NCBI GenBank assembly: GCA_963710725.1
Contig: CAVQBJ010000002.1
Span: forward strand, 496,001 to 560,000
Direction of reading: 5' to 3'
Length of the DNA stretch: 64,000 nt
DNA from: CAVQBJ01 sp963710725
GTDB taxonomy: Bacteria > Actinomycetota > Thermoleophilia > Solirubrobacterales > Solirubrobacteraceae
Part shown: positions 8,824 to 17,306 of the stretch, in pieces
Numbering within the stretch: the stretch's first letter is position 1
Layout: each line of letters starts with the position of its first letter
The notes under the pieces: model-generated
Seen by the model: the letters and a program-made list of their open reading frames with translations, nothing else
What the model was told of the DNA's origin: nothing
The model's database searches: none
Made by a program: the position numbers and the translations under genes

Positions 8824-10818
8824 TCAGTCGCCGAGGATCGTGCCCCCACGCAGGGCGAGCACGTACGTGGCCAGGCGATCGGTCGCCGTGCGCAGGTAGC
8901 GAAAGTACGTCGATCGGCTCACGTGCAGGTCGTCGGCCACCATCTCGTGCGTCGCCGGACCGCTGAAGTAGGCGCGCGTGATGAGCTCGCGCAGGATCGC
9001 CTCCTGGGGCCCGGCGCCGAAGGCGTCCGCCGTCGCCGTGGTCAGCAGCTGGCGCACGGACTCGGCGCGCGCGCCGGGCAGCGTGCCGGTGGCGAGCGGG
9101 CTGCGCGCGAGCTCGAGCGGGCGATCGAGCGAGCGCAGTGCCTCCTTGACGGTCTCGGACGTGATCGGCGCGGCCGTGTCGAGCTCGGCCGCGCCCGCCC
9201 TCGGAGGGCGCAGCCCGGTCTCGGCGTAGACGGCGGCCCGATGGGCGGCCAGCAGGCCGCCCTCGCCGTGGTCGAGCAGATGACACTCGTGCGTGCGCCC
9301 GTCGAGTACGACATCGAGGCCCTCGAGCTTGTCTGCGCCCATCTGCCGCGCGAAACGCACCGCCTGCTCGTTCTCGGGGTCGATCGGCAGGTAGGTGAAA
9401 CGCGGGTTCGCGACGCCCGAGCGCAGCACGGCGGTCGTGTTGAGCACCGACAGCACGCGCGAGCTCTCCTTGCCGTGCTCGGCGGTGAAGTCGAGCGAGT
9501 CGCGCCACACGATGACCGGCTCGCCCGCGAGGTTCGCGCGCGCGTGTGCGAGCCAACCGGAGAGGATCGGGTCGCGATCGCAGACGGCGGGGGCGCGCTC
9601 GGGCGTCGCGAACGCGCAGAGCCCGGCCACGACGTCGGTGCGATCGCGCGCAACGATGACGCACTCGGGCGCGCCGCGGACGAGCTCGATCGTCGCCGCC
9701 CACCATTCGCGGGCCTGGCGCCGCCCCGCGTGGGCGGCGAGCTCATCGAGCTCGCCGGGGTTGATCGTGTCGACTCGCAGGCTGCCGTCGCCGAGACCGC
9801 CGAGGCCCCAGCGAATCGTCTCGTTCTCGATCAACTCGGCGAGATCGGGCATCAGCGCCGTGCGCCCGGCGCAGGCACGGGCGTAGAGGTGCTCGCCGAT
9901 CCGGCGTCGCAGCTCGCGCTCGCGCTCGGGTTGCTGGCGACGCAGCCAGGCGCGCAGGGCCGTCCGCACGAGCTCGTGCAGGGTCACGCTCTCTCCGAGC
10001 GGCTCGGCGAACGTCCGCGAGCGCAGCCAACGCTCGGCCTCGGCACCGTCGACGCCGGGCAGCACCTCGCCGAGCATCGTGGCATCCGTCCGCCAGGCGA
10101 TCGCCGCGACGGCCGCGACGTCGATATGGCTCGGATCGAGCTCGGACTCGGTGAGGCGGCGGACGAGCAGATCGGCGAGCGCCGGGCGATCCTCGAGGCG
10201 CTGGGCGTTCCACGAGCCGCCGTCGCGCAGGGCGTCGGCGCCGAGCGCGAGGGCCAGCGGCGACCCGCCCGCCCAGTTGAGTAGCGCGCCGGCGGCCGGG
10301 TCCTCGGCGACCCCGGCCTTGCTGATGAGCTCGCCAGCCTCGTCGCTCGAGACCGGCGCCAGCTCGACGGCCGCCGTGACCCGGTCCCAGCCGTCGCGCA
10401 GCCATTCGGGGTCGGGCGCGCCCCGCTGGGCGATGAGCACGCGGCAACGATCCGGCAGCTCCGGGATCAGCTCACGCCGCAGGAACGGGCCGAGCGGGGC
10501 GAGGCGCTCGTACGTGTCGAGCAGGATGAGACGTTCGCCGCTCTCGGGCAGATCGCCGGCGAGATGCGCGCGCACCTCCAGCGATGTCGGCACGCCGTCG
10601 CGGCCGTCGAGGAAGCGGACGTCCCAGCCGGCGATCGTGGCGCGGCGCCGTACCTCGCGCATGAGCGTCGACTTGCCGATGCCGCCGGGACCGTGGACGA
10701 GCACGATCCGCGCCGGTGACTCCGCCTGCAGGACGCGCTCGACGAAGGCGAGCTCGCGCCCCCGGCCGACGAACCGCCGCTGATCCTCCCGATCGACAGT
10801 CGCCGCGAGCGTGGACAT
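8824..10818 (-). CDS. STAND-like ATPase with C-terminal helix-turn-helix, probable signalling regulator
   Basis: A 664-aa protein. The N-terminal P-loop HGPGGIGKST (residues about 41-50) and a Walker B-like LILLDTYERL (near 97) belong to an AAA/STAND-type NTPase module. A winged-helix-like region follows (residues about 210-300). The middle part (about 370-480) is not recognised. The last 80 residues contain ATHEMVADDLHVSRSTYFRYLRTA, which reads as a DNA-binding HTH. No sensor or effector is known, and there is no catalytic effector domain of the antiphage STAND type. It is transcribed away from the small membrane protein at 10952; the 133-bp gap between them holds both promoters. Function is unknown beyond likely ATP-dependent transcription control. 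Confidence 0.7.
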   Translation of the reverse strand: MSTLAATVDREDQRRFVGRGRELAFVERVLQAESPARIVLVHGPGGIGKSTLMREVRRRATIAGWDVRFLDGRDGVPTSLEVRAHLAGDLPESGERLILLDTYERLAPLGPFLRRELIPELPDRCRVLIAQRGAPDPEWLRDGWDRVTAAVELAPVSSDEAGELISKAGVAEDPAAGALLNWAGGSPLALALGADALRDGGSWNAQRLEDRPALADLLVRRLTESELDPSHIDVAAVAAIAWRTDATMLGEVLPGVDGAEAERWLRSRTFAEPLGESVTLHELVRTALRAWLRRQQPERERELRRRIGEHLYARACAGRTALMPDLAELIENETIRWGLGGLGDGSLRVDTINPGELDELAAHAGRRQAREWWAATIELVRGAPECVIVARDRTDVVAGLCAFATPERAPAVCDRDPILSGWLAHARANLAGEPVIVWRDSLDFTAEHGKESSRVLSVLNTTAVLRSGVANPRFTYLPIDPENEQAVRFARQMGADKLEGLDVVLDGRTHECHLLDHGEGGLLAAHRAAVYAETGLRPPRAGAAELDTAAPITSETVKEALRSLDRPLELARSPLATGTLPGARAESVRQLLTTATADAFGAGPQEAILRELITRAYFSGPATHEMVADDLHVSRSTYFRYLRTATDRLATYVLALRGGTILGD

Positions 10819-10951
10819 CTCCCCCGAACGATAAATGCTCGGTCAGCGCACGCGCGAACCGCCCCGGGACGGATCTGAGACGACGTTGGCACTGACGCGG
10901 GCAGACGGCGGCCGTAGGGTCCTCGCACCAACCGTCAAGGAGCCGAGATCC

Positions 10952-11230
10952 ATGTACATCGTCATGAGAAATACGAAGGTCGCCGTTGTGCTCGCCCTCG
11001 TTCCCATTATCGTTTTCGCCATCGTCTATTTCACGGTCATCAAGCCTGACCAGAACACGGCCAACCAGGTGCTCACGCAGAGCGAGAAGCAGGTCAACCA
11101 GCAGGTGCAGCAGGTGCAGAAGTCGGTCGGCGGCGTTCCGGCGAGCGTCCAGAACCTGACCGCGTGCATCGCGGCGGCCGGAACGAACACGACGGCAATC
11201 GAACAGTGCCGGGTGAAGTTCCCTCAGTAG
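10952..11230 (+). CDS. Small single-pass membrane protein
   Basis: A 92-aa protein not assigned to a family. Residues about 6-28 (NTKVAVVLALVPIIVFAIVYF) form a clear membrane anchor. This is followed by an extracytoplasmic Gln/Val-rich segment (QVNQQVQQVQKSV), likely a short coiled coil. There are two Cys residues near the end that could form a disulfide. The ATG is set by an AAGGAG at 10937-10942; in-frame upstream codons are not supported. It overlaps the start of the LysM gene and shares its strand, suggesting a two-gene envelope unit. Confidence 0.65.
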   Translation: MYIVMRNTKVAVVLALVPIIVFAIVYFTVIKPDQNTANQVLTQSEKQVNQQVQQVQKSVGGVPASVQNLTACIAAAGTNTTAIEQCRVKFPQ

Positions 11231-11637
11231 TCGAGCAGGACGAGGCGAGCGCCTCCTCGGCGCCCGACGCGGTCGGGTCCGGGGAGGCTGTGCCCTCCAG
11301 CGCGCCCCCGCCGGCCACCGAGCCGCGGGGGCGCCGGCCGTCTGGGCGCCGCGCGATCGTGAGGATCGAGGCGGTCATCGCGCTCGGCGCCGTCGTCGCG
11401 GTCGTCGCCCTCATCACGACATCGACGTTGCGCCACGGCGCGACCGCGTCGACTCCCCCGTCCGCGAGCCAACCCGCGCTGAAGATCACGCTCCACCACG
11501 TGCGCCCGGGAGACTCGCTCGGCACGATCGCCGCCCGCTACCACTCGACGGTCGCGGTCCTCGAGCAGCTGAACCCGAACCTCAACCCGCAGGCCCTGCG
11601 GCCCGGGCAGACGCTGCGCGTCGGGACGATTCAGTAG
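11206..11637 (+). CDS. LysM-domain membrane-anchored protein
   Basis: A peptidoglycan-binding LysM domain occupies the last 45 residues (HHVRPGDSLGTIAARYHSTV ... LNPNLNPQALRPGQTLRV). A cytoplasmic Ser/Pro/Glu-rich segment and one membrane helix (VIALGAVVAVVALITT) come before it. This topology would place LysM outside the membrane, in the wall. The start is uncertain: GTG at 11206 gives a short overlap with the preceding gene, while GTG at 11164 in the same frame is also possible, and neither has a good ribosome site. A role in cell-wall attachment is inferred. Confidence 0.7.
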   Translation: MPGEVPSVVEQDEASASSAPDAVGSGEAVPSSAPPPATEPRGRRPSGRRAIVRIEAVIALGAVVAVVALITTSTLRHGATASTPPSASQPALKITLHHVRPGDSLGTIAARYHSTVAVLEQLNPNLNPQALRPGQTLRVGTIQ

Positions 11638-11644
11638 GCCCGGC

Positions 11645-12289
11645 TCAGCCGTCGGCCGCCGGCTGGGCGATGGCCCCGGCGTCCCAGTGGATCGCCACCG
11701 CGGTGTCGTTGTGGGTCGCGACGAAGGCGGGGAGCGTCGCGCCCGGATACACGAGCGGCAGAGCCTCGGTCGGCACCGGTTGCGAGGTCTGGCACTGGTA
11801 GGGCGCCTGCCCGTCGAGGATGACGTTGAGGACGAAGCTGTGGAGGTCGACGCCGGCCGCGCTGCGCAGGCCGGTGGGCGCCGACTGCACGATCACCACG
11901 CGCGCCGCGCGTCCGGTGGCGATGATCTCGCTCACGGAGCCCGAGGGGACACTCGGCGCGAGGCGGACGGTCGGCGGCTGCGCGCCGAGGTCGAGGGCGA
12001 TCGTCGCGTGGTCGTCGGGATCGACGCGCACCGCGACGGGCGTCTGACCGGAGGCGAGCTGCGGCAAGAGCGAGCGCGGAGTCGCCTGGCGGCAGCGAGC
12101 CTCGAAGGGCTCGGCGTCGTCGAGGAACACGCGCACGGTGAACTCGCACACCGGCTCCTGGGGCGTTCCGTCGTCGACGGCGCCCGTCGGCCGCACGTCG
12201 ATGATCTGACCTCGTCCGAGGAGACCGGCGCGCAGCAGCCTGGTGTCGATCTCTGCCTCGAGCTGATGCGGCTCGCCCGACTGGCCCAC
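11645..12289 (-). CDS. Conserved-looking protein made of two similar halves, unknown function
   Basis: A 214-aa soluble protein with no signal peptide and no family recognised. Residues about 20-100 and 125-205 follow the same pattern: Gly, Val-rich strand, TG, hydrophobic strand, LD..P, a Cys or Gln pair, P..LP, G..LP or TP, then a beta strand ending in AI..D. This is an internal duplication of about 80 residues. The GTG start has a strong AAAGGAG. It faces the LysM gene tail to tail with 7 bp between them. A paired TAGGGTC direct repeat and CATATACG lie upstream and could be its promoter. Confidence 0.6.
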   Translation of the reverse strand: MGQSGEPHQLEAEIDTRLLRAGLLGRGQIIDVRPTGAVDDGTPQEPVCEFTVRVFLDDAEPFEARCRQATPRSLLPQLASGQTPVAVRVDPDDHATIALDLGAQPPTVRLAPSVPSGSVSEIIATGRAARVVIVQSAPTGLRSAAGVDLHSFVLNVILDGQAPYQCQTSQPVPTEALPLVYPGATLPAFVATHNDTAVAIHWDAGAIAQPAADG

Positions 12290-12407
12290 GGCGTTCTCCT
12301 TTCCCGGTGCCCCGCCGGCCGGTGCCCGCGGGTGCCCTTCGTCTTCGTATATGACCCTACGACCCTAGGCGGCCCCTCGCAGTGCCAAGGTGGTCTCAGG
12401 TCGGGTT

Positions 12408-14057
12408 TCAGCCGGCGCGTCGCTCGCGCTTGTCCGCGTACATCGCCCGGTCGGCCTCGGCCAGCACCTCGTCATCGCTGATGACGCCGTCGTCGAGCAG
12501 CGCGAGCCCGGCGCTCACCGAGCAATTGAGCGTGGCGCCGTCGGGGAGCGCGATCGAGGCGTCCTGCACAAGGCGCTTGAGCTCGTCGGCCACGGCGGCC
12601 GCCTGCGCGGCTCCCACGTGGATGAGCAGCATCCCGAACTCGTCGCCGCCGAGGCGGGCGACGCTGTCGGCCTGGCGGGCGCGGGTGCGCAGGACGCCGG
12701 CCACCGTCTTCAGCAGCGTGTCGCCGACGCGGTGACCGTAGGTGTCGTTGACGCGCTTGAGGTCGTCGACGTCGAGCACCACGAGGGCCGCCTGCTCACC
12801 GTACCGGCGACAGCGACGAACCTGGAACTCGAGATCCTGAGCGAAGCGACGCCGGTTGTGCACGTGGGTGAGCGGGTCGTAGTCGGCCAGCCGACGCAGC
12901 CGCTCCTCGGCCAGCTTGCGCGTGGAGATGTCGAGGAGCTGGATGACGAGATGCAGCGGGCGTCCCGCGCCGTCGCGGACGAGCGACGCGGACAGCGACA
13001 CCCAGATCGTGTGGCCATGGGCGTTGCGCAGCCGCTGATCGATCTCGTACTCCCGAATCTCGCCGGCGATGAGCTGGCGAACGTGCTCGCGGTCGGAGCC
13101 GGCGTCCTCGGGATGCACGAGGTCGCTCATGCGGCGGGCCAGCAGCTCGTTCTCGGCGTACCCGGTGATATCGACGAGCGCCCGGTTGACGCGCATGATC
13201 TGGCCGCCGAGGTCGACGAGCGCCATGCCGACCGGAGCGTGGTCGAAGGCCCGCTTGAGGTCCTCCTCGGCGCGCGCGAGCGCGTGCTCGGAGCGCTTGC
13301 GGGTGGTGACGTCGACGACCTGCACGAGCACGTGCAGCGGCCGGCCGAGGGCGTCGTCGACGAGCACCGACGACTGGAGCACGTACGCGACGGTGCCGTC
13401 GGGGCGCACGTAGCGCTGCTCGCCCTCGCACGACTTCGCCGACCCGCTGATCAGCTTCCCGAAGGCGTCGAGCGCGGCCGCCACGTCGCCGGGATGCAAC
13501 AGCTCGGCCGCCATCATCCCGGCCACCGTCTCCCGCGGGCGCCCGAGGAGCTCGGCGAACGGTTGGTTGACCTCCAGCACGCGCCCGTCGAGCGCGACGC
13601 GCATCGCGCCGATCGCGGTGTTCTCGAAGCCGATCTGCGATTCCCGCGCGGCGGCGAGCGACTCGCGGTCCAGGCGGCGCAGCTCGGTCGTCTCGTGCAC
13701 CACGATCGCCGCAGCGGTGACCTCGCCGGCGTCGTCGCCGAGCGGATGCACGTGCACGTGATAGGCGCGCGAGCGGTCCTCGGAGAACTGCAGGCCGGAG
13801 GACGCGCGCCCATCGAGTGCGGCGCGGACGAGCGGCTCGTAGATGAGCCAGCGCTCGCGGGAGATGACGTCGGTGGCGAGGCGGCCCTCCAGGACGGCGG
13901 GGTCGTACCCGTTGTCCTTCAGCGCCTCACCGGCAGCCAGCACGTAGCGCATCTCGCGGTCGAGGACGACGATCGCCGCGCTGTGCAGGCGCTCGAGCAC
14001 GGCCAGCGCCGCGGCGGGGCGATCGAGCAGGGAGCCGCTGCCATCGAGGTCGAGCAC
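12408..14057 (-). CDS. PAS-PAS-PAS-GGDEF diguanylate cyclase
   Basis: A 549-aa cytosolic sensor. Three PAS-like domains occupy about residues 20-135, 140-265 and 266-385, the last two followed by typical PAC ends (VTTRKRSEHAL and ISTRKLAEERL). The GGDEF domain covers about 390-549. Its active site is intact (RLGGDEFGMLL), and an RQAD sequence upstream fits the inhibitory RxxD I-site, so c-di-GMP synthesis with product feedback is expected. There are no membrane segments and no EAL domain. The GTG start is the best available, but an earlier start cannot be excluded. Confidence 0.9.
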   Translation of the reverse strand: MLDLDGSGSLLDRPAAALAVLERLHSAAIVVLDREMRYVLAAGEALKDNGYDPAVLEGRLATDVISRERWLIYEPLVRAALDGRASSGLQFSEDRSRAYHVHVHPLGDDAGEVTAAAIVVHETTELRRLDRESLAAARESQIGFENTAIGAMRVALDGRVLEVNQPFAELLGRPRETVAGMMAAELLHPGDVAAALDAFGKLISGSAKSCEGEQRYVRPDGTVAYVLQSSVLVDDALGRPLHVLVQVVDVTTRKRSEHALARAEEDLKRAFDHAPVGMALVDLGGQIMRVNRALVDITGYAENELLARRMSDLVHPEDAGSDREHVRQLIAGEIREYEIDQRLRNAHGHTIWVSLSASLVRDGAGRPLHLVIQLLDISTRKLAEERLRRLADYDPLTHVHNRRRFAQDLEFQVRRCRRYGEQAALVVLDVDDLKRVNDTYGHRVGDTLLKTVAGVLRTRARQADSVARLGGDEFGMLLIHVGAAQAAAVADELKRLVQDASIALPDGATLNCSVSAGLALLDDGVISDDEVLAEADRAMYADKRERRAG

Positions 14058-14102
14058 GAGTCTCTCATCGGCGATGACGACGCCGGAATTTAGAGCCGGA
14101 TC

Positions 14103-14116
14103 AACAAATCGTTGTT
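14103..14116. promoter_or_regulatory. AT-rich inverted repeat upstream of the GGDEF gene
   Basis: AACAA-ATCG-TTGTT sits in a short AT-rich island between rluD and the GGDEF start, in otherwise very GC-rich DNA. A TAAATT at 14088-14093 (minus strand) is a possible -10. It could be an operator or promoter of the cyclase gene; nothing more can be shown. Confidence 0.3.
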
Positions 14117-14127
14117 ATGTACCGCAC

Positions 14128-15033
14128 CTAGCGATCCTCGCGGGCATGCTCGAGCGCCGCCTCGAGATCGGCGGGCAACGGTGATCGCAACGAGAGCGGC
14201 TCGCCGGTGTGCGGCTGCGCGAAGGCGAGCCGGCTCGCGTGCAGGAACTGGCGCTTCAGCCCGAACTGGCCGGCGCTGCCGTACTGGGGGTCGCCGCAGA
14301 CCGGATGCCCGATCGCCTGCATGTGCACCCGGATCTGGTGCGTGCGCCCGGTCTCGAGGCGGACGAGCAGCAGGCTGCTCGTCGGCAGCGCCTCCGTGAG
14401 CGTGAAGTGCGTCCGCGCCTCACGGGGCTCGTCGGTGTCGACGGACATGCGCGTGCGCACGTGGCGATCGCGGCCGATCGGCGCATCGATCGTGCCGGTG
14501 CGCGCCGGCGGGCGGCCCTGCACGAGCGTCGTGTACTCGCGCTCGATCCGCCGCGCCGCGAGCGCGGCCTTCAGGCGCCGGTGGGTCTCCTCCGAGCGCG
14601 CGACGACGAGCAGACCCGAGGTGTCGCGGTCGAGCCGGTGCACGATGCCCGGTCGCTCGGGATCCTCGCCCCCGCTCACCCGCGCTGCGAGCGCCTGCAC
14701 GAGCGTGCCCTCACGGTGCCCCCGCGCGGGGTGAACGACGACGCCGGCCGGCTTGTCGACGACGAGCAGTTGCTCGTCCTCGTAGACGACCGCGAACGGC
14801 GCCGTGGGCGCGGACCGGTCCGCGAGCGGTGAGGCCGGCGACGGCTGGACCGTCACCTGCTGGCCGGCGCGGACGTGATCGCCCTTGCCGCGCGGCCGTC
14901 CGTCGACCGCGACGGCGCCGGCGTCGATGAGCCGCTGCGCTTGCGCGCGGGAGCCGAGCGGCGCGGCGAGGAAGCGGTCCAGGCGCTCGCCGTCGGCGCC
15001 GGCCTCGACGACGAACCGGCGCGGTGCGCTCAC
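14128..15033 (-). CDS. RluA/RluD-family pseudouridine synthase
   Basis: Converts specific uridines in 23S rRNA to pseudouridine. An N-terminal S4 RNA-binding domain (RLDRFLAAPLGSRAQAQRLIDAG) precedes the catalytic domain. That domain holds the signature HRLDRDTSGLLVVAR near residue 130, containing the catalytic Asp, and later GRTHQIRVH. The 301-aa length fits RluD. The GTG start follows lspA by 7 bp. The target position in rRNA cannot be read from the sequence, so RluD is the likeliest but not proven assignment. Confidence 0.9.
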   Translation of the reverse strand: MSAPRRFVVEAGADGERLDRFLAAPLGSRAQAQRLIDAGAVAVDGRPRGKGDHVRAGQQVTVQPSPASPLADRSAPTAPFAVVYEDEQLLVVDKPAGVVVHPARGHREGTLVQALAARVSGGEDPERPGIVHRLDRDTSGLLVVARSEETHRRLKAALAARRIEREYTTLVQGRPPARTGTIDAPIGRDRHVRTRMSVDTDEPREARTHFTLTEALPTSSLLLVRLETGRTHQIRVHMQAIGHPVCGDPQYGSAGQFGLKRQFLHASRLAFAQPHTGEPLSLRSPLPADLEAALEHAREDR

Positions 15034-15040
15034 GGCCGGC

Positions 15041-15559
15041 TCACTCCGAGGAACGCAGCCGCGGGCCGCGCCGCGGCGCGCCGTCGGCGGAGGGCGTCAC
15101 GGCACCACCGCGGGCACCCGACTCGATGACGAATGCGAGGATGACCACTCCGACGGTGATCGCCGCGTCGGCCACGTTGAACGGCGGCCAGCCGAGCGGC
15201 AGCTTGATGAAGTCGGTCACCGATCCGTCGCGTAGGCGATCGAGGATGTTGCTGAGCGCGCCCCCGAGGAGCAACCCGGTGGGCAGCCACACGAGCCGCC
15301 GGGTGGAGTGGCGGGCGAAGTACAGCAGCACGCCCAGCAGGGCGAGGCCGATGAGGGCGATGACGACCGTGTGGCCGCCGGCGGCCAGACCGAACGCCAC
15401 GCCGTCGTTGAATGTGTGCACGAACTGCACGCCTGGAACGACATGCCGGGTCTGGCCGGGCATGATCGAGTCGGCGATGAGGTGCTTCGTCAGCTGGTCG
15501 ACAGCCACGACGGCCACGAGTACGAGCGCCGCCAGGATCCAGGCGTTGCGCGAGCGCAT
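15041..15559 (-). CDS. lspA: Lipoprotein signal peptidase (signal peptidase II)
   Basis: Aspartic membrane protease that removes the signal peptide of prolipoproteins. Four membrane segments are visible. The catalytic motifs are HTFNDGVAFGLA near residue 50 and GGALSNILDRLRDGSVTDFI near residue 105, with one Asp in each. After about residue 140 there is a charged Arg/Pro/Gly tail. Length is 172 aa. The order rluD-lspA is a very common pairing. Confidence 0.95.
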   Translation of the reverse strand: MRSRNAWILAALVLVAVVAVDQLTKHLIADSIMPGQTRHVVPGVQFVHTFNDGVAFGLAAGGHTVVIALIGLALLGVLLYFARHSTRRLVWLPTGLLLGGALSNILDRLRDGSVTDFIKLPLGWPPFNVADAAITVGVVILAFVIESGARGGAVTPSADGAPRRGPRLRSSE

Positions 15560-15563
15560 CGCG

Positions 15564-15872
15564 CTACCCCCCGAGGATGTCGCGGACGACGAGGGTGTTC
15601 ACCAGCTGCAGCACGATGATCGCGAGGATCGGGCTGATGTCGAGCGGGCCGATCATCGGCACGATGCGCCGGAAGATCCGCAGGTACGGCTCGCAGACGT
15701 CGCGCAGGAAGCCGAGCACCGCATCGAACGTGCGCGAGTAGCCGGGACGGACGCCGAGCGTGAGCATCCACTGCGTGAGGATGTACACGAAGATGATGAG
15801 CGTGTAGACGTCCAGCAGGGTCGACAGGTACCCGGCGATCTCGGTGCGCGCGCTCGCGAGCAGGAACGTCAT
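15564..15872 (-). CDS. YggT family membrane protein
   Basis: A 102-aa protein with two hydrophobic stretches (LLDVYTLIIFVYILTQWML and ISPILAIIVLQLVNTLVV) and the family patterns CEPYLRIFRRIVP and PLDISPI. YggT/YlmG proteins sit next to sepF and proC in Gram-positive bacteria and are linked to division or membrane organisation; a precise role is not known. The ATG overlaps the proC stop (ATGA). Confidence 0.88.
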   Translation of the reverse strand: MTFLLASARTEIAGYLSTLLDVYTLIIFVYILTQWMLTLGVRPGYSRTFDAVLGFLRDVCEPYLRIFRRIVPMIGPLDISPILAIIVLQLVNTLVVRDILGG

Positions 15873-16618
15873 CCGGCGAGCACCGCGTCGAGCGCCGCAC
15901 TGAAGGCGCCTCGCAGGCCGGCCCGCTCGAGCGCGTCGAGCCCGCGCGCGGTCGAGCCGCCGGGGGAGGCGACCTCACGCCGCATCCGCAGCGTGTCCCC
16001 GTCCCGCGCGCGCAGCAGCCCGGCGGCTCCGGCGAGCGTCCCGCTCACGAGCTCGGTGGCGACGGCCGCCGGGAGCCCCCGGCGTACGCCGGCATCGACC
16101 TGGGCCTCGGCGACGAGCGCCACGTAGGCGGGGAACACACCCGACAGGCCGGTGGCCACGTCCATCAGGCGCTCGGGCAGCTCGACCACGGTGCCGAGGC
16201 GAGCGAACAGCTCGCGCACCCGGTCGTGGAACGCGGGATCGGCACCGCCGTCCTCGGCCAGGCAGGTCACGCCCTCGCGCAGCTCGACCGGCGTGTTGGG
16301 CATCGTCCGCGCCACGGCGGCGTCCGGATAGGCGGCGCGCAGCTCGCTCAGCGAGGTGCCGCCGAGCACCGAGACCACGCCGCGGGCCCGGCCGGCGATC
16401 TCGTCGGCCACCGTCTGCAGCTGCGCCGGCTTGTGGGCGAGCACGACCAGATCGGCGCGCTCGGCCAGCTCGGCGTTACCGGCGACGGCCTCGCCGCCGA
16501 GCTCCGCGGCGAGCGCCGCCGCGCGTCCCGAACCGTGGTCGCTCACGAGGATGGGATCGCCCCAGCCGCGCGCGAGCGCCGCTGCCATGTTCCCCGCGCC
16601 GACGATCCCGATGGTCAT
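15869..16618 (-). CDS. proC: Pyrroline-5-carboxylate reductase
   Basis: Last step of proline synthesis, NAD(P)H-dependent. The N-terminal dinucleotide site is IGIVGAGNMAAALARGW. VVLAHKPAQL near 55, VARTMPNTPVELREGVT near 103 and the C-terminal signature region (LRREVASPGGSTARGLDALERAGL) are all present. The 249-aa length is slightly shorter than the usual 260-280. It sits between sepF and yggT, as in many Actinobacteria and Firmicutes. Confidence 0.95.
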   Translation of the reverse strand: MTIGIVGAGNMAAALARGWGDPILVSDHGSGRAAALAAELGGEAVAGNAELAERADLVVLAHKPAQLQTVADEIAGRARGVVSVLGGTSLSELRAAYPDAAVARTMPNTPVELREGVTCLAEDGGADPAFHDRVRELFARLGTVVELPERLMDVATGLSGVFPAYVALVAEAQVDAGVRRGLPAAVATELVSGTLAGAAGLLRARDGDTLRMRREVASPGGSTARGLDALERAGLRGAFSAALDAVLAG

Positions 16619-16662
16619 GGGCGACAGGCTAGCCGCTCGGTCGCGCGCAGCACACGACGCGT

Positions 16663-17205
16663 TCAGCTCTGATTGAAGAAGCCCTTCTCGATCAGCGTCG
16701 CGCGTTGCTCGGCCGAGATCTCGACGTCGCGCGGGGTCAACATGAAGACCTTGTCGGCGATGCGCTGCATGCCGCCGTCGAGCGCATAGGTCAGGCCGCT
16801 CGCGAAGTCGATCAGGCGCTTGGAAAGATCGGTGTCGATCCCCTGCAGGTTGAGCACGACGGGGATCGAGTCCTTGAACTTGTCGGCCACCTCCTGGGCG
16901 TCGTTGAACGACTTCGGCACCACGAGATGCACTCGCGCCGCTCCCCCGTGCCCGTTGCCGCGCCCGCCGCTCACGGGGCGAAGGGTGGTCGTGGGGCGGC
17001 CGGGCGGCTCATCGTCGGCGAAGATGTCGTCGAAGTCGCTGCCGCCGCGGCGGCGCGATGGCATGCGCCGGACGTTCGGGCGCTCGCGATAGCGATCCTC
17101 GAGCTCGATCTCGGCCGGGGGTTCATCCTCGTAGACGTCATCATGATGCTCCTCGGCCAACCCGAAGTAGACGAGGGCACGGTGCCAGGAATCGCGGAAG
17201 GCCAT
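16663..17205 (-). CDS. sepF: Cell division protein SepF
   Basis: FtsZ-binding membrane anchor of the Z-ring. The N-terminal amphipathic region (MAFRDSWHRALVYFGL) is the membrane-targeting type. A charged, disordered linker is followed by the SepF core from about residue 90 (VHLVVPKSFNDAQEVADKFKD, VVLNLQGIDTDLSKRLIDFASGLTYALDGGM). The protein is 180 aa. It sits in the yggS-sepF-proC-yggT context typical of the division cluster. Confidence 0.96.
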   Translation of the reverse strand: MAFRDSWHRALVYFGLAEEHHDDVYEDEPPAEIELEDRYRERPNVRRMPSRRRGGSDFDDIFADDEPPGRPTTTLRPVSGGRGNGHGGAARVHLVVPKSFNDAQEVADKFKDSIPVVLNLQGIDTDLSKRLIDFASGLTYALDGGMQRIADKVFMLTPRDVEISAEQRATLIEKGFFNQS

Positions 17206-17306
17206 TGTTCTCCGTGCGTTTTCGCTCAGCAGGCGGAATTCCCTGCTCGGGAGACACTGTACTCGCCCCCGAGCCTCCCGCTTCCGCGGGCGGGCCGATC
17301 AGACGA

